In this document: positions 1-11,067 of the stretch, piece after piece | Numbering within the stretch: position 1 is the stretch's first letter | Layout of the letters: every line of letters begins with the position of its first letter | Translations under genes and position numbers: made by a program | Source: Lysinibacillus irui | GTDB lineage: Bacteria; Bacillota; Bacilli; Bacillales_A; Planococcaceae | Length of the DNA: 64,000 nucleotides | Assembly (NCBI RefSeq): GCF_028877475.1 | Contig: NZ_CP113527.1 | Location: 985,501 to 1,049,500, forward strand | Reading direction: 5' to 3' | The notes under the pieces: model-generated | What the model was told of the DNA's origin: nothing | The model's database searches: none | The model's input: only the letters and a program-made list of their open reading frames with translations

Positions 1-1
1 T

Positions 2-154
2 GAGGATCCTAACCTCGTGCAATTGCTTGGTCAACTAGATTTAAATGAGTCCATTCCAGAAGAATTATATCAGGCCGTAGCTGAGGTTTTTGCATTTATA
101 TATCGTTTAGATCAGCAACATGCGCGAAAATATAGAAAAAATGAAGTATTCTGA
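2..154 (+). CDS. FlhB-like (YlqH/EscU-type) protein, C-terminal end only
   Basis: Reading from base 2, 50 codons run to a TGA at 152-154. The residues near the stop include SIPEELYQAVAEVFAFIYR, the typical C-terminal helix of the FlhB/EscU/YscU cytoplasmic domain. In Bacillus a short stand-alone FlhB-like gene (ylqH) lies just upstream of sucC, which matches this position. The start lies outside the window. Its function is unknown even in model species. It is distinct from the full-length flhB at about 28.3 kb. Confidence 0.8.
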   Translation, partial: EDPNLVQLLGQLDLNESIPEELYQAVAEVFAFIYRLDQQHARKYRKNEVF

Positions 155-235
155 CTATTCTTGCAAGCTGTTTTAGTACACAAAATAGAAAAAAGCGGCA
201 TAATAAGAGAGAAAATTCGAACTAAAGACAAAGTG

Positions 236-264
236 TAGACTTTATCAGAATCTTTCGTTAGAAT
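236..264 (+). promoter_or_regulatory. candidate SigA promoter for sucCD
   Basis: TAGACT (236-241), a 17-base spacer and TAGAAT (259-264) match the SigA consensus at 4/6 and 5/6 positions. It lies about 50 bases ahead of the sucC start. Assigned by eye only. Confidence 0.4.
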
Positions 265-316
265 AGTCTATGTTAGTAAAACAATTCTACGCAAATGTTT
301 GATGGGAGGATGTATT

Positions 317-1477
317 ATGAATATCCATGAATATCAAGGGAAAGAGATTCTGAGAAAATATGGTGTAGCTGTACCGAACGGAAAAGTTGCTTTTTCCCCT
401 GATGAAGCAGTGAAAGTAGCGAAGGAACTTGGCTCAAATGTAACAGTAGTCAAGGCGCAAATTCATGCAGGTGGACGCGGTAAAGCAGGTGGTGTAAAAA
501 TCGCTAAAAACCTAGACGAGGTACGTACGTACGCAAAAGAATTATTAGGGAAAATTTTAGTGACTCATCAAACAGGTCCAGAAGGTAAAGAAGTAAAACG
601 CTTGTATATTGAAGAGGGTTCTGATATCCAAAAAGAATATTATTTAAGTCTAGTATTAGATCGTGCAACATCTCGTGTTACGATGATGGGATCTGAAGAA
701 GGCGGTATGGATATTGAAGAGGTTGCAGAAACAAATCCAGAAAAAATCTTCAAAGAAGTAGTAGATCCTGTTGTAGGCTTAACAAGCTTCCAAGCACGTC
801 GTATGGCGTTTAATATGAATATTCCAGCAAACCTAGTAGGGAAAGCTGTTAAATTAATGTTAGGTTTATATCAAGCATTTATCGACAAAGATGCTTCGAT
901 TGTAGAAATTAATCCACTTGTTGTAACTGGACAAGGTGAAGTTGTGGCATTAGATGCTAAGTTCAATTTTGATGCGAATGCACTATATCGACATAAAGAT
1001 ATTGTCGAATTACGCGATTTTGACGAAGAAGATGCAAAAGAAATCGAAGCATCCAAATATGATTTAAGCTATATTTCATTAGATGGTAACATTGGTTGTA
1101 TGGTTAATGGTGCCGGTCTTGCAATGGCCACTATGGATACAATTAGTTATTATGGCGGAAGCCCTGCTAACTTCCTAGATGTAGGGGGCGGTGCAACAGC
1201 TGAAAAAGTAACAGAGGCTTTCAAAATTATCCTTTCTGATCCAAACGTAAAAGGCATTTTCGTAAACATTTTTGGCGGAATTATGAAGTGTAACATTATT
1301 GCTGAAGGTGTTGTGACAGCTGCTAAAGAAATTGGTTTAGCTGTGCCGTTAGTTGTACGTTTAGAAGGTACAAATGTAGAACTTGGAAAAGAAATTTTAA
1401 ATGCATCTGGTTTAAACATCGTTGCAGCGGATTCAATGGCTGACGGTGCACAAAAAATTGTGGGACTAGTAGGCTAA
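317..1477 (+). CDS. sucC: succinyl-CoA ligase (ADP-forming) beta subunit
   Basis: Catalyses the substrate-level phosphorylation step of the TCA cycle (succinyl-CoA to succinate) as a complex with SucD. The product is 386 residues, the usual family length. It opens with [17 protein letters not shown], has the ATP-grasp nucleotide site ([12 protein letters not shown]) in the N-terminal half, and carries the C-terminal CoA-ligase region with the conserved stretch [12 protein letters not shown]. The ATG at 317 is chosen over an upstream TTG at 299 because GGGAGGA (304-310) sits six bases before it. sucD follows after 17 bases, so the two are co-transcribed. Confidence 0.97.
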   Translation: MNIHEYQGKEILRKYGVAVPNGKVAFSPDEAVKVAKELGSNVTVVKAQIHAGGRGKAGGVKIAKNLDEVRTYAKELLGKILVTHQTGPEGKEVKRLYIEEGSDIQKEYYLSLVLDRATSRVTMMGSEEGGMDIEEVAETNPEKIFKEVVDPVVGLTSFQARRMAFNMNIPANLVGKAVKLMLGLYQAFIDKDASIVEINPLVVTGQGEVVALDAKFNFDANALYRHKDIVELRDFDEEDAKEIEASKYDLSYISLDGNIGCMVNGAGLAMATMDTISYYGGSPANFLDVGGGATAEKVTEAFKIILSDPNVKGIFVNIFGGIMKCNIIAEGVVTAAKEIGLAVPLVVRLEGTNVELGKEILNASGLNIVAADSMADGAQKIVGLVG

Positions 1478-1494
1478 GGAAGGCAGGGAGAACA

Positions 1495-2397
1495 ATGGCT
1501 GTATTTATTAACAAAGATACGAAGGTAATTGTACAAGGGATTACGGGCGAAACAGCTCTTTTCCATACGAAGCAAATGCTAGAGTATGGTACTAAAATCG
1601 TAGCAGGTGTAACACCAGGTAAAGGTGGACTTGAAATCGAGGGAGTTCCTGTTTTCAATACAGTAGCAGAAGCTGTAGCTGCAACAGGTGCTACAACTTC
1701 AGTTATCTATGTACCTGCACCATTTGCGGCAGATGCAATTTTAGAAGCTGTTGATGCTGAATTAGAATTAACAATCTGTATCACAGAGCATATTCCTGTC
1801 CTTGATATGGTTAAAGTTAAACGTTATATGGAAGGTAAAAAGACTCGCTTAGTAGGTCCGAACTGTCCGGGTGTAATTACTGCTGACGAATGTAAGATTG
1901 GGATCATGCCTGGTTACATTCATACAAAAGGCCATGTAGGAGTTGTTTCTCGTTCTGGTACTTTAACATATGAAGCGGTGCACCAACTAACACAAGCTGG
2001 CATTGGTCAAACAACTGCTGTAGGTATCGGTGGAGACCCTGTTAACGGTACAAACTTCATTGATGTTCTAGAAGCATTTAATAATGATCCAGAAACTTAC
2101 GCAGTAGTTATGATTGGAGAAATCGGTGGTACAGCTGAGGAAGAGGCAGCTGCATGGATTAAGGCAAATATGACGAAACCTGTCGTAGGCTTTATCGGTG
2201 GGCAAACTGCACCTCCAGGCAAACGTATGGGTCACGCTGGTGCTATCATTTCTGGTGGTAAAGGAACAGCAGCAGAAAAAATTAAAGCGATGAACGCTGC
2301 TGGTATTGAAGTAGCGGAAACACCGTCTGTTATTGGTGAAACGTTGATTAAAGTAATTAAAGAAAAAGGGCTATACGAAAAGTGTAAAACCCATTAA
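1495..2397 (+). CDS. sucD: succinyl-CoA ligase (ADP-forming) alpha subunit
   Basis: Partner of SucC in the TCA-cycle ligase. The 300-residue product has the N-terminal CoA-binding Rossmann fold ([19 protein letters not shown]) and the C-terminal ligase domain. That domain holds the [17 protein letters not shown] stretch, whose histidine is the phosphorylated intermediate in this family. A good ribosome site (GGCAGGGAG) precedes the ATG, and a terminator follows directly, closing the two-gene unit. Confidence 0.97.
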   Translation: MAVFINKDTKVIVQGITGETALFHTKQMLEYGTKIVAGVTPGKGGLEIEGVPVFNTVAEAVAATGATTSVIYVPAPFAADAILEAVDAELELTICITEHIPVLDMVKVKRYMEGKKTRLVGPNCPGVITADECKIGIMPGYIHTKGHVGVVSRSGTLTYEAVHQLTQAGIGQTTAVGIGGDPVNGTNFIDVLEAFNNDPETYAVVMIGEIGGTAEEEAAAWIKANMTKPVVGFIGGQTAPPGKRMGHAGAIISGGKGTAAEKIKAMNAAGIEVAETPSVIGETLIKVIKEKGLYEKCKTH

Positions 2398-2403
2398 AAT
2401 GGA

Positions 2404-2433
2404 AGATGTAGCACATTGATGCTACATCTTTTT
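2404..2433 (+). terminator. intrinsic terminator after sucD
   Basis: A 10-bp perfect stem, AGATGTAGCA (2404-2413) with TGCTACATCT (2420-2429), has a six-base loop and runs into a T tract. Confidence 0.9.
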
Positions 2434-2589
2434 CATTATTTATACACTGTATACCATCTTCTCTTTTTCCTACTTGCGGTGAAGAAAACGACAATTCTGT
2501 GGCAGGTGTCATAAATAATGATGAAAAAGTTGTGTTGAAATTATCTTGCGGTCATTTAATTTCTTCTATTATAAAAGGAGGTTTGTTAA

Positions 2590-3486
2590 ATGATCCTTGC
2601 AATGGATACCCAGAGATTACTAGCTTTACATTATGTTTACCCATTACCACTTCAGAAACTTCAGCGTTTATTGACCCCAGTGAATATTTTAAACGAGTTT
2701 GAAAATATTCAATATGATGAAATAGCAAAGGTTTTACAAATATCGGCACATAAAGCATATCAACTCTCGCACAGTTTTCGACAAATTATGACAACTTCAT
2801 TTGAAGAGGTTTATGCACAAGAAAATATAGTCCCCATACCGTTTTATCATCCTTACTTCCCAGCGCAATTATTTGAAATATCCAACCCACCTACTGTATT
2901 GTATGTGAAAGGTCAGTATTCCCTGTTATCAAATAATAAACAGATAGCTATTATAGGTTCTAGGAAGGCTACAGCGTATTCAAAGAGGGCGATAGATGTC
3001 ATAGTCCCACCTCTTGTTCAACGTGGGTATACGGTCGTCAGTGGGCTTGCTAGAGGTGCTGATACGATAGCACATAGGGCGACAATTGATGTGGGAGGCC
3101 ACACAATTGCGGTGCTTGGACATGGTTTTAATTATCTCTATCCAGCAGAAAATCGCGTTCTTGCTAAACAATTGGCAGAACACCAACTATTAGTGACAGA
3201 ATACCCCCCTTACATGAAGCCTGAAAAATGGCATTTTCCAATGCGTAATCGAATTATTAGTGGATTATCTCAGGCCTTAGTTGTCACAGAAGCTGCGTTG
3301 AAAAGTGGCACGCTTATTACAACTGAGCTTGCATTGGAGCAAGGGAAAGATGTATTTGTTGTGCCAGGACCTATCGATGCAATGCAGTCTAGGGGAACAA
3401 ATCAATTACTTTTAGAAGGGGCCATTCCAGTAATAAATGGTCATCAAATTATTGAAACATTGGACCTCTTTTCTAACAAAAATTGA
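2590..3486 (+). CDS. dprA: DNA-processing protein DprA (Smf)
   Basis: DprA loads RecA onto incoming single-stranded DNA during natural transformation. The 298-residue product has the Rossmann-like DprA fold: GSRKATAYSKRAI, GLARGADTIAHRA and GHGFNYLYPAEN are the recognisable family motifs. The length equals that of the Bacillus protein. AAAGGAGG (2575-2582) precedes the ATG. The sucD-dprA-topA order is the standard Bacillus arrangement. Presence of the gene alone does not show that the strain is competent. Confidence 0.95.
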   Translation: MILAMDTQRLLALHYVYPLPLQKLQRLLTPVNILNEFENIQYDEIAKVLQISAHKAYQLSHSFRQIMTTSFEEVYAQENIVPIPFYHPYFPAQLFEISNPPTVLYVKGQYSLLSNNKQIAIIGSRKATAYSKRAIDVIVPPLVQRGYTVVSGLARGADTIAHRATIDVGGHTIAVLGHGFNYLYPAENRVLAKQLAEHQLLVTEYPPYMKPEKWHFPMRNRIISGLSQALVVTEAALKSGTLITTELALEQGKDVFVVPGPIDAMQSRGTNQLLLEGAIPVINGHQIIETLDLFSNKN

Positions 3487-3493
3487 AAAAAAG

Positions 3494-3522
3494 TTGCATT
3501 ATCTTAAAATCTGTTATACATT
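3494..3522 (+). promoter_or_regulatory. candidate promoter for topA
   Basis: TTGCAT (3494-3499), 17 bases, then TACATT (3517-3522) lie in the 92-base gap between dprA and topA. The match is moderate; topA may also be read from upstream. Confidence 0.3.
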
Positions 3523-3578
3523 TTGCAACAGGTAACTTAAAAAATTTAGTAATAGACCTCGCTAAGGGGGAGACATAG

Positions 3579-5657
3579 ATGGCGGATTATTTAGTGATTG
3601 TAGAATCACCGGCAAAAGCAAAAACAATTGAACGATATTTAGGTAAGAAATATAAAGTAAAAGCATCGGTTGGACATGTTAGGGATCTTCCACGTAGCCA
3701 AATGGGTGTTAGTGCTGAGAATAACTTTGAACCTAAATATATTACGATACGTGGTAAAGGACCTGTATTACAGGAATTAAAATCTGCGGCAAAAAAAGTG
3801 AAGAAAGTTTATCTAGCGGCCGATCCAGACCGCGAGGGAGAAGCAATTGCTTGGCACCTTGCGACTGCGTTAAACATTGATATTCACTCAGATTGTCGTG
3901 TTGTATTTAATGAAATCACCAAGGATGCAATTATAGAGTCCTTTAAAAATCCACGTCCAATTAACATGGATTTAGTAGATGCACAACAAACAAGACGTAT
4001 ATTGGATAGACTCGTAGGCTATAACATTAGCCCAATTCTGTGGAAAAAGGTGAAAAAGGGTCTATCAGCAGGTCGTGTACAATCGGTAGCTCTACGCATG
4101 ATTATTGATCGTGAAAATGAAATTAAAAACTTCCAACCAGAAGAATATTGGACAATTGAAGGAACATTTGAAAAAGGTAAAAAAACCTTTGATGCTCTTT
4201 ACTATGGAAATGGTAAAGACAAAATTAAATTAACAAATGAAGAACAAGTAAAGGCAATATTAAAAGATGTAAAAGGAACAAACTTTAATGTTGTCAATGT
4301 AACGAAAAAGGAACGCAAACGTAATGCTGCGCCAGCCTTTACAACATCTTCTTTACAACAAGAGGCAGCACGAAAGTTGAATTTCCGAGCTAAGAAAACC
4401 ATGATGCTAGCTCAACAGTTATATGAAGGTATTGATATTGGAAAAAAAGAAGGAACAGTCGGGTTAATCACATATATGCGTACCGATTCAACACGTATTT
4501 CAGATACGGCTAAAGCGGAAGCGGTTACTTATATTGAAGGAAAGTATGGTAAAGAATATATTGCTACTGAGATAAAGCAAACGAAGAAGGCTTCGAATGC
4601 GCAGGATGCTCATGAAGCAATACGCCCAACAAGCACAATGCGTACACCAGATGAATTGAAGACTGTTCTTAGCCGTGATCAGTTACGTTTATATCGCTTA
4701 ATTTGGGAGCGCTTTATCGCCAGCCAAATGGCTCCAGCAATATTAGATACGGTAGCAGTTGATCTTCAAAACGGTGATGTTTTATTCCGAGCGAATGGCT
4801 CACAAGTCAAATTTGCTGGCTTTATGAAACTGTATATCGAAGGTACTGATGATCAGACAGAAGAGACGACAAAACTTTTGCCTGAAATGGAAATTGGTGA
4901 TCAAGTAAAATCGCTTGAAATCGAGCCTAAGCAACATTTTACACAGCCACCACCACGTTATTCAGAGGCGCGACTTGTTAAAACAATGGAAGAACTAGGT
5001 ATTGGGCGCCCATCCACATATGCACCGACCCTCGATACAATTCAGCGCCGTGGCTATGTTGTATTAGATGCTAAACGCTTTATGCCAACAGAGCTAGGTG
5101 AAATTGTACACCAACTCGTACTAGAATTTTTCCCGGATATCATAAACATCGAATTCACAGCACAAATGGAACAAGATCTAGATGATATTGAAGAAGGCAA
5201 TCGTCAATGGAAAAATGTTGTGGAAGAGTTTTATAAAGACTTTGAAGTTCATGTAAAACATGCAGATGAGGCTATGGAAAAAGTAGTGATTAAAGATGAA
5301 CCTGCTGGAGAGGATTGCGAGCTTTGTGGATCCCCGATGGTTTATAAGCTTGGACGATATGGCAAATTTATGGCTTGCTCGAACTTCCCGGACTGTAGAA
5401 ATACAAAAGCTATTATGAAACCTATTGGTGTGAAATGTCCTTCCTGTGAAACGGGCGAAATTGTAGAGCGAAAAAGTAAAACAAAACGACTGTTCTATGG
5501 TTGTAACCAATACCCTGAATGTGAATTTGTATCATGGGACAAGCCGATTAGTAGACCATGCCCGAAATGTAGTGCATTATTAGTAGAGAAAAAGATAAAA
5601 AAAGGTGTCCAAATTCAATGTACAAAGTGTGACTATGAAGAGACACCAACTCAATGA
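3579..5657 (+). CDS. topA: DNA topoisomerase I
   Basis: Type IA topoisomerase that relaxes negative supercoils by single-strand passage. The 692-residue product has the N-terminal Toprim domain ([17 protein letters not shown], with the acidic DPDREGEA motif at about residue 82) and the strand-cleaving tyrosine Y299 in [11 protein letters not shown]. Its C-terminus has three Cys4 zinc ribbons (CELC...C..C, CPSC...C..C, CPKC...C..C). The ribosome site AAGGGGGAG precedes the ATG. The stop overlaps the region where trmFO begins. Confidence 0.98.
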   Translation: MADYLVIVESPAKAKTIERYLGKKYKVKASVGHVRDLPRSQMGVSAENNFEPKYITIRGKGPVLQELKSAAKKVKKVYLAADPDREGEAIAWHLATALNIDIHSDCRVVFNEITKDAIIESFKNPRPINMDLVDAQQTRRILDRLVGYNISPILWKKVKKGLSAGRVQSVALRMIIDRENEIKNFQPEEYWTIEGTFEKGKKTFDALYYGNGKDKIKLTNEEQVKAILKDVKGTNFNVVNVTKKERKRNAAPAFTTSSLQQEAARKLNFRAKKTMMLAQQLYEGIDIGKKEGTVGLITYMRTDSTRISDTAKAEAVTYIEGKYGKEYIATEIKQTKKASNAQDAHEAIRPTSTMRTPDELKTVLSRDQLRLYRLIWERFIASQMAPAILDTVAVDLQNGDVLFRANGSQVKFAGFMKLYIEGTDDQTEETTKLLPEMEIGDQVKSLEIEPKQHFTQPPPRYSEARLVKTMEELGIGRPSTYAPTLDTIQRRGYVVLDAKRFMPTELGEIVHQLVLEFFPDIINIEFTAQMEQDLDDIEEGNRQWKNVVEEFYKDFEVHVKHADEAMEKVVIKDEPAGEDCELCGSPMVYKLGRYGKFMACSNFPDCRNTKAIMKPIGVKCPSCETGEIVERKSKTKRLFYGCNQYPECEFVSWDKPISRPCPKCSALLVEKKIKKGVQIQCTKCDYEETPTQ

Positions 5658-5680
5658 TAGATAGGAAGATGGTAAGAAAC

Positions 5681-6994
5681 ATGGCTGAACAAGTAGTAAA
5701 TGTAATTGGAGCGGGACTTGCAGGTAGTGAAGCAGCTTGGCAAATTGCTAAGCGTGGTGTAAAAGTTAAACTTTATGAGATGCGTCCAGTAAAGCAAACG
5801 CCAGCGCACCATACGGATAAGTTTGCAGAACTTGTTTGTTCTAACTCATTGCGTGCAAATGGTTTAACAAATGCCGTAGGCGTTATTAAAGAAGAAATGC
5901 GTTTGTTAGATTCTGTTATCTTAAAAGCTGCAGATCAGTGCTCAGTACCTGCTGGCGGCGCATTAGCAGTAGATCGTCATGAATTTGCGGGATATGTAAC
6001 TGAGGCTGTAAAAAACCACCCACTAGTGGAGGTTATTCATGAAGAAGTTACTGAAATTCCTGAAGGTATTACAGTTATTGCAACAGGTCCATTGACTTCA
6101 AAAGCTTTAGCTGAGAAAATTCAAGGCTTAACTGGCTTAGATTATTTATACTTTTACGATGCAGCAGCACCCATTATTGAAAAAGATAGTATAGACATGG
6201 ATAAAGTTTATTTGAAGTCTCGTTATGATAAAGGTGAAGCAGCATATTTAAACTGTCCTATGACAAAAGAAGAATTTGATCGTTTCCGTCAAGCATTAAT
6301 AGATGCGGAAGTTGTTCCATTGAAAGAATTTGAAAAAGAAATATATTTTGAGGGATGTATGCCGATCGAAGTTATGGCTGCGCGCGGCGAGAAAACGATG
6401 TTATTTGGTCCTATGAAACCAGTAGGTCTTGAAGATCCAAAAACAGGGAAACGTCCTTATGCTGTTGTGCAACTTCGTCAAGATGATGCAGCTGGCACCC
6501 TTTATAACATTGTTGGTTTCCAAACGCATCTTAAATGGGGGCCGCAAAAGGAAGTACTACAGCTAATCCCTGGATTAGAGAATGTGGAAATTGTACGCTA
6601 TGGTGTTATGCACCGGAATACATTCATCAACTCTCCAAAAGTTTTAGAAAAGACATATCAACTTCGTGAACGCAAAAACATTTTCTTTGCAGGTCAGATG
6701 ACAGGCGTAGAAGGATATGTTGAATCAGCAGGAAGTGGGTTAATTGCAGGAATTAATGCTGCTCGTTTAGCATTAGGGCAAGACCCGATTATTTTCCCAT
6801 TTGAAACGGCATTAGGAAGTATGGCCCGTTATATAACAGAAGCTCAATCGAAAAACTTCCAGCCGATGAATGTTAACTTCGGTATATTCCCTGAGTTACC
6901 ACCAGGACGCCGTTCTAAACCGGAACGTGCTGAAATGCATGCAACACGTGCTTTAAGCACAATTCGAAATTTTGTGAATTCACAAACAATTTGA
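5681..6994 (+). CDS. trmFO: methylenetetrahydrofolate--tRNA-(uracil-5-)-methyltransferase TrmFO
   Basis: Flavoenzyme that makes ribothymidine at position 54 of tRNAs, using methylene-THF and reduced FAD. The product has the FAD-binding motif [15 protein letters not shown] at its N-terminus and the family signature [19 protein letters not shown] 5681 gives 437 residues starting [10 protein letters not shown], in line with the roughly 435-residue Bacillus protein. Upstream in-frame ATGs at 5654 and 5669 are possible, but AGGAAG at 5663-5668 best serves 5681. It lies directly downstream of topA and ends in a terminator. Confidence 0.95.
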   Translation: MAEQVVNVIGAGLAGSEAAWQIAKRGVKVKLYEMRPVKQTPAHHTDKFAELVCSNSLRANGLTNAVGVIKEEMRLLDSVILKAADQCSVPAGGALAVDRHEFAGYVTEAVKNHPLVEVIHEEVTEIPEGITVIATGPLTSKALAEKIQGLTGLDYLYFYDAAAPIIEKDSIDMDKVYLKSRYDKGEAAYLNCPMTKEEFDRFRQALIDAEVVPLKEFEKEIYFEGCMPIEVMAARGEKTMLFGPMKPVGLEDPKTGKRPYAVVQLRQDDAAGTLYNIVGFQTHLKWGPQKEVLQLIPGLENVEIVRYGVMHRNTFINSPKVLEKTYQLRERKNIFFAGQMTGVEGYVESAGSGLIAGINAARLALGQDPIIFPFETALGSMARYITEAQSKNFQPMNVNFGIFPELPPGRRSKPERAEMHATRALSTIRNFVNSQTI

Positions 6995-6999
6995 TTGCC

Positions 7000-7040
7000 A
7001 AAAGCCTCTAAAAGTTGATATACTCTTAGAGGCTTTTTCT
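7000..7040 (+). terminator. intrinsic terminator after trmFO
   Basis: AAAAGCCTCTAA pairs with TTAGAGGCTTTT around a 14-base loop, followed by TTTTCTTTTT. Confidence 0.9.
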
Positions 7041-7089
7041 TTTTGTAGACAAAATGCTTAATTAGACGTATTTTATTATTTTGTATGGA

Positions 7090-7104
7090 CATTTTCTCAA
7101 AATA
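7090..7104 (+). promoter_or_regulatory. CodY-box-like operator upstream of xerC-hslVU-codY
   Basis: CATTTTCTCAAAATA matches the CodY consensus AATTTTCWGAAAATT at 12 of 15 positions. It lies just upstream of a likely extended -10 promoter (7119-7127), where a repressor could block polymerase. The promoter drives the unit that encodes CodY itself. Confidence 0.45.
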
Positions 7105-7118
7105 TAACTATTTACACT

Positions 7119-7127
7119 TGCTATATT
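7119..7127 (+). promoter_or_regulatory. candidate extended -10 promoter for xerC-hslV-hslU-codY
   Basis: TGCTATATT fits the TGnTATAAT extended -10 consensus with one mismatch. No good -35 is visible. Its start site would be about 150 bases before xerC. A further 8-bp inverted repeat, ACTTGTAA (7186-7193) with TTACAAGT (7224-7231), lies in the presumed leader and has no known role. Confidence 0.35.
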
Positions 7128-7281
7128 ACGAAGATAGGTTTAGTGTCAATATGTATGTTTATTAATGATGAGCAAAACGATGCAAACTTGTAAGAGATGA
7201 CAAAGATATATATATCCGTTATATTACAAGTGTCAGTCATTTGAGAAAATTATTAATAAATCATTGGTGGTGAATCTTTCC

Positions 7282-8181
7282 ATGTTAGTTTCGTCCCAAG
7301 ATGCACTCGAACAGTTCATGCTTTACATCCAAGTTGAAAAGAACTTCTCTGTTCATACAGTGCGAGAATATGAATCAGACCTGCTAGATTTTTTAACCTT
7401 TTTACAAACGGAGGGAATCAATGATTTAGCGAGTGTTGAATATATACATGCACGTCTTTATGTAACAAAGTTGTATGAAGAAAAAAGGGCAAGGGCTTCT
7501 ATTTCTAGAAAGATTTCCTCGATCCGTTCCTTTTTTCGCTTTCTAAATAGACAATACGGATTAGATGACGGAGCATTCCGTTCGCTCTATCACCCTAAAA
7601 AAGAATCTCGTTTACCAAATTTTTTCTACGAAGAAGAATTGAAGCAGCTATTTGATGCGAATACTGGTGATGATTTGAAATCATTGAGAAATATAGCTAT
7701 ATTAGAGCTGTTATATGCTACAGGTATACGTGTAAGTGAACTGACTTCTATTCAAGTAGAGGATGTAGATTTTCATTATTCAATCATACGAGTAATGGGT
7801 AAAGGTCGAAAAGAACGAATTATTCCATTTGGTCAATTTGCGAGTTTAGCAATGCAGGACTACATAGAGCAAGCTCGTCCTCGATTGATGAAAAAGACCA
7901 GTCATCAGCAGTTGTTTGTCAATATGCGCGGTGGGGAACTTACGCCTCGAGGGGTACGTCATATTTTAAACGAAATGATTGACAAGGCCTCACTCCATAC
8001 GAAAATTTACCCACACATGCTTCGCCATACTTTTGCCACTCATTTATTGAATAATGGCGCTGATTTGCGAACGGTGCAGGAGTTATTAGGTCACTCTCAT
8101 TTATCTTCTACACAAGTTTACACACATGTAACAAAAGAGCATCTTCGTCAAACATATATGAATGCTCATCCAAGGGCATAA
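7282..8181 (+). CDS. xerC: tyrosine recombinase XerC (CodV)
   Basis: Resolves chromosome dimers at dif, normally together with XerD. The 299-residue product has the N-terminal SAM-like DNA-binding domain (residues 1-100) and the catalytic domain with the complete active site: R150 (ATGIRVSEL), K174 (GKGRKER), H245 and R248 (HMLRHTFATH), H271 (GHSHLSST) and nucleophile Y280. ATG 7282 is chosen because GGTGGTGA (7266-7273) sits eight bases before it. It is first in the codV-codW-codX-codY-type operon known in Bacillus. Confidence 0.95.
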   Translation: MLVSSQDALEQFMLYIQVEKNFSVHTVREYESDLLDFLTFLQTEGINDLASVEYIHARLYVTKLYEEKRARASISRKISSIRSFFRFLNRQYGLDDGAFRSLYHPKKESRLPNFFYEEELKQLFDANTGDDLKSLRNIAILELLYATGIRVSELTSIQVEDVDFHYSIIRVMGKGRKERIIPFGQFASLAMQDYIEQARPRLMKKTSHQQLFVNMRGGELTPRGVRHILNEMIDKASLHTKIYPHMLRHTFATHLLNNGADLRTVQELLGHSHLSSTQVYTHVTKEHLRQTYMNAHPRA

Positions 8182-8202
8182 TAGAGCTAAGGAGGAAGGC
8201 AT

Positions 8203-8748
8203 ATGGGACAAATTCATGCGACAACGATATTTGCGGTTCATCATAACGGAGGATGTGCCATGGCTGGTGATGGCCAAGTAACATTGGGAAATGCAGTTGT
8301 GATGAAGGGTACAGCAAGGAAGGTCAGACGTCTGTTTAATGGGCAGGTCCTTGCGGGTTTTGCAGGTTCCGTTGCTGATGCTTTTACACTGTTTGAAATG
8401 TTTGAAGGCAAACTAAATGAATATAACGGTAATTTACAACGTGCTGCAGTAGAAGTGGCAAAGCAGTGGCGTGGTGATAAAATGCTTCGTCAGCTGGAAG
8501 CAATGTTATTAGTAATGGATAAAACGACATTACTACTTGTTTCAGGTACAGGAGAAGTAATTGAACCAGATGATGGTATTTTGGCAATTGGCTCTGGTGG
8601 AAACTATGCATTATCTGCGGGCAGAGCTTTGAAAAAATATGCAGGTGAAACGATGACTGCTCGTGAAATTGCAGAAGCGGCATTAGAAACAGCTGCTGAA
8701 ATATGTGTATTTACGAATCATAATATTATCGTGGAGGCGCTGAACTAA
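8203..8748 (+). CDS. hslV: ATP-dependent protease proteolytic subunit HslV (ClpQ)
   Basis: Peptidase ring of the HslUV (ClpYQ) two-part protease, an N-terminal-nucleophile hydrolase. The 181-residue product begins [16 protein letters not shown]. The TT pair at residues 7-8 aligns with the mature N-terminal threonine of the E. coli enzyme, so a six-residue leader would have to be removed. B. subtilis CodW is reported to use an N-terminal serine exposed after Met removal, but residue 2 here is glycine. The body is otherwise typical ([30 protein letters not shown]). It overlaps hslU by one base. Confidence 0.95.
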   Translation: MGQIHATTIFAVHHNGGCAMAGDGQVTLGNAVVMKGTARKVRRLFNGQVLAGFAGSVADAFTLFEMFEGKLNEYNGNLQRAAVEVAKQWRGDKMLRQLEAMLLVMDKTTLLLVSGTGEVIEPDDGILAIGSGGNYALSAGRALKKYAGETMTAREIAEAALETAAEICVFTNHNIIVEALN

Positions 8749-10148
8749 TGACGCAAAAAAATTTAACGCCAAGACAAATTACTGAGCATTTAGATCGCTA
8801 TATTGTTGGGCAGAATGAAGCTAAGCGAGCAGTAGCCATTGCGTTGCGCAATCGCTATCGTCGTTCGTTGTTAAATGATGATATGAAGGCTGAAGTTATT
8901 CCGAAAAATATTTTAATGATTGGTCCAACTGGTGTCGGAAAAACGGAAATTGCCAGAAGAATTGCGAAGCTTACAAATGCTCCTTTTGTAAAAGTTGAAG
9001 CGACAAAGTTTACAGAGGTAGGCTATGTAGGTCGAGATGTTGAATCAATGGTTCGTGACTTAGTAGAAGCCTCACATCGTTTAGTTAAGGAAGAAATGAT
9101 GGAGTCTGTTAAGGAACAAGCTGAGGAATTAGCAAATGAAGCAATCGTCAAACTTTTAGTGCCTTCTTTAAGGAAAAAACAGGCGATGCAAAATCCATTT
9201 GAAATGTTATTCGGTGGGAAAGAACAATCATCAACTGACGATTCATCAACTGATGAAGCTGAGGTACGCTCTAAGCGCGCGCAAATTGCCATTGATTTAC
9301 GCAATGGTAAATTAGAAAATGAATGGGTTACTGTAGAAGTTACAGAACAAAATCCATCAATTTTTGATGCGCTTCAAGGAACTGGAATGGATATGTCTGC
9401 GAATAGCGGCATGCAGGATATGTTATCTAGTTTAATGCCGAAAAAACAGAAAAAACGCCGTGTGCAAGTGAAAGATGCACGCCGTATTTTAACTATAGAA
9501 GAAGCAAATAAACTGATAGATGCTGACGAAGTGGCACAAGAAGCTATTACTAGAGCAGAACAATCGGGTATCATTTTTATTGATGAAATCGATAAAATTG
9601 CTAGTAAAGAAGGAAACACTTCAGCAAATGTCTCACGTGAAGGTGTTCAACGAGATATTCTACCAATTGTAGAAGGATCTACTGTCACTACGAAATATGG
9701 AGCAGTGAAAACCGATTATATGCTGTTTGTAGCAGCAGGTGCATTCCATATGTCGAAGCCATCGGATTTAATTCCTGAATTACAAGGCCGTTTCCCAATT
9801 CGTGTAGAGCTAGAAAAATTAACAAAACAAGACTTTGTAAGAATTTTGCAAGAGCCAGATCAATCGCTTATTTTGCAATACAAAGCATTATTAGAAACAG
9901 AAGGCGTGGAAATTCATTTCACAACAGATGCTATTGAGCGAATTGCTGAAATAGCAACAGAGGTTAATCAGGAAACAGATAATATCGGAGCCCGTCGTTT
10001 ACACACGATTTTAGAACGTTTACTTGAAGAGCTATCGTTTGAAGCATCTGAAATTGCACCAGCAAGTATCCCAATCAATGCTGCGTATGTTGATCAAAAA
10101 CTTGCGGGTATAGTAAAAAACAAAGATTTATCACAATTTATACTGTAG
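8748..10148 (+). CDS. hslU: ATP-dependent protease ATPase subunit HslU (ClpY)
   Basis: AAA+ unfoldase that feeds substrates to HslV. The 466-residue product has Walker [18 protein letters not shown], Walker [12 protein letters not shown], an intermediate domain between about residues 110 and 240, the sensor region with [12 protein letters not shown], and the arginine motif GARRLHT. It is translationally coupled to hslV through a TAATG junction. Confidence 0.97.
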   Translation: MTQKNLTPRQITEHLDRYIVGQNEAKRAVAIALRNRYRRSLLNDDMKAEVIPKNILMIGPTGVGKTEIARRIAKLTNAPFVKVEATKFTEVGYVGRDVESMVRDLVEASHRLVKEEMMESVKEQAEELANEAIVKLLVPSLRKKQAMQNPFEMLFGGKEQSSTDDSSTDEAEVRSKRAQIAIDLRNGKLENEWVTVEVTEQNPSIFDALQGTGMDMSANSGMQDMLSSLMPKKQKKRRVQVKDARRILTIEEANKLIDADEVAQEAITRAEQSGIIFIDEIDKIASKEGNTSANVSREGVQRDILPIVEGSTVTTKYGAVKTDYMLFVAAGAFHMSKPSDLIPELQGRFPIRVELEKLTKQDFVRILQEPDQSLILQYKALLETEGVEIHFTTDAIERIAEIATEVNQETDNIGARRLHTILERLLEELSFEASEIAPASIPINAAYVDQKLAGIVKNKDLSQFIL

Positions 10149-10235
10149 GGTAAAGTGAATTAGTATCATTCAGTATTAAAAACCTTTAGAATATTTAGTA
10201 AATACTCTTCGGATTATTTATAGGAGGAACATATA

Positions 10236-11015
10236 ATGAATTTATTAGAAAAAACACGTAAAATTAACTCGATGCTTCAAGCTTCTGCTGGTAAGCCGGT
10301 AAACTTTAAAGAAATGGCTGATACTTTAGGAGATATTATTGATAGTAATGTCTATATTTTAAGCCGTAAAGGTAAATTATTAGGTATTTCAATTCACCAA
10401 CAAATTGAAAACGAACGTATGAAGAAAATGTTCGAAGAGCGACAATTCCCAGAAGAATACACTCATAGCTTATTTACGATTTCTGAAACATCATCGAATT
10501 TAGATATCAATAACGAACATACTGCTTTTCCTGTAGAAAATAAAGATTTATTCCAAAATGCTTTAACAACTATCGTACCAATCGTTGGTGGTGGAGAGCG
10601 TTTAGGAACACTGATTCTTGCTCGTTTATCTTCTCAATTTGAAGATGATGATTTAATTTTAGCGGAGTACGGTGCAACCGTAGTTGGTATGGAAATTTTA
10701 CGTGAGAAATCTGAAGAAATTGAAGAAGAGGCTCGTAGCAAAGCTGTCGTACAAATGGCTATCAATTCCCTTTCATACAGTGAGTTAGAAGCGATTGAAC
10801 ATATTTTTGAAGAACTTGATGGCAATGAAGGTTTATTAGTTGCTTCAAAAATTGCTGACCGAGTGGGTATTACAAGATCAGTAATTGTAAATGCATTACG
10901 TAAACTTGAATCTGCTGGTGTAATTGAATCTCGTTCTTTAGGTATGAAAGGTACTTATATTAAAGTACTAAATGATAAATTCTTAAATGCTTTAGCAGAA
11001 ATTAAAATGAAATAA
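10236..11015 (+). CDS. codY: GTP-sensing transcriptional pleiotropic repressor CodY
   Basis: Global regulator that binds DNA when branched-chain amino acids and GTP are plentiful, and represses nutrient-scavenging, competence and, in B. subtilis, motility genes. The 259-residue product has the N-terminal GAF ligand domain (residues 1-150) and a C-terminal winged helix-turn-helix ([20 protein letters not shown]). AGGAGGA precedes the ATG. It lies 87 bases after hslU, so it may have its own promoter as well as read-through from xerC. Confidence 0.98.
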   Translation: MNLLEKTRKINSMLQASAGKPVNFKEMADTLGDIIDSNVYILSRKGKLLGISIHQQIENERMKKMFEERQFPEEYTHSLFTISETSSNLDINNEHTAFPVENKDLFQNALTTIVPIVGGGERLGTLILARLSSQFEDDDLILAEYGATVVGMEILREKSEEIEEEARSKAVVQMAINSLSYSELEAIEHIFEELDGNEGLLVASKIADRVGITRSVIVNALRKLESAGVIESRSLGMKGTYIKVLNDKFLNALAEIKMK

Positions 11016-11025
11016 TAATACAGAT

Positions 11026-11055
11026 GAAAGCGTCTAGAGTAATTCTAGGCGCTTT
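11026..11055 (+). terminator. first terminator-like hairpin after codY
   Basis: GAAAGCGTCTAGA (11026-11038) pairs with TCTAGGCGCTTTC (11043-11055), 13 bp with two G-T pairs and a four-base loop. It has no following T tract, so it may protect the 3' end rather than terminate. Confidence 0.7.
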
Positions 11056-11067
11056 CGAACTGTTGGT

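Noticed and set aside
2499..2702. 67-codon frame between sucD and dprA
   Set aside because: It overlaps the dprA start and its ribosome site in another frame and encodes no recognisable protein.
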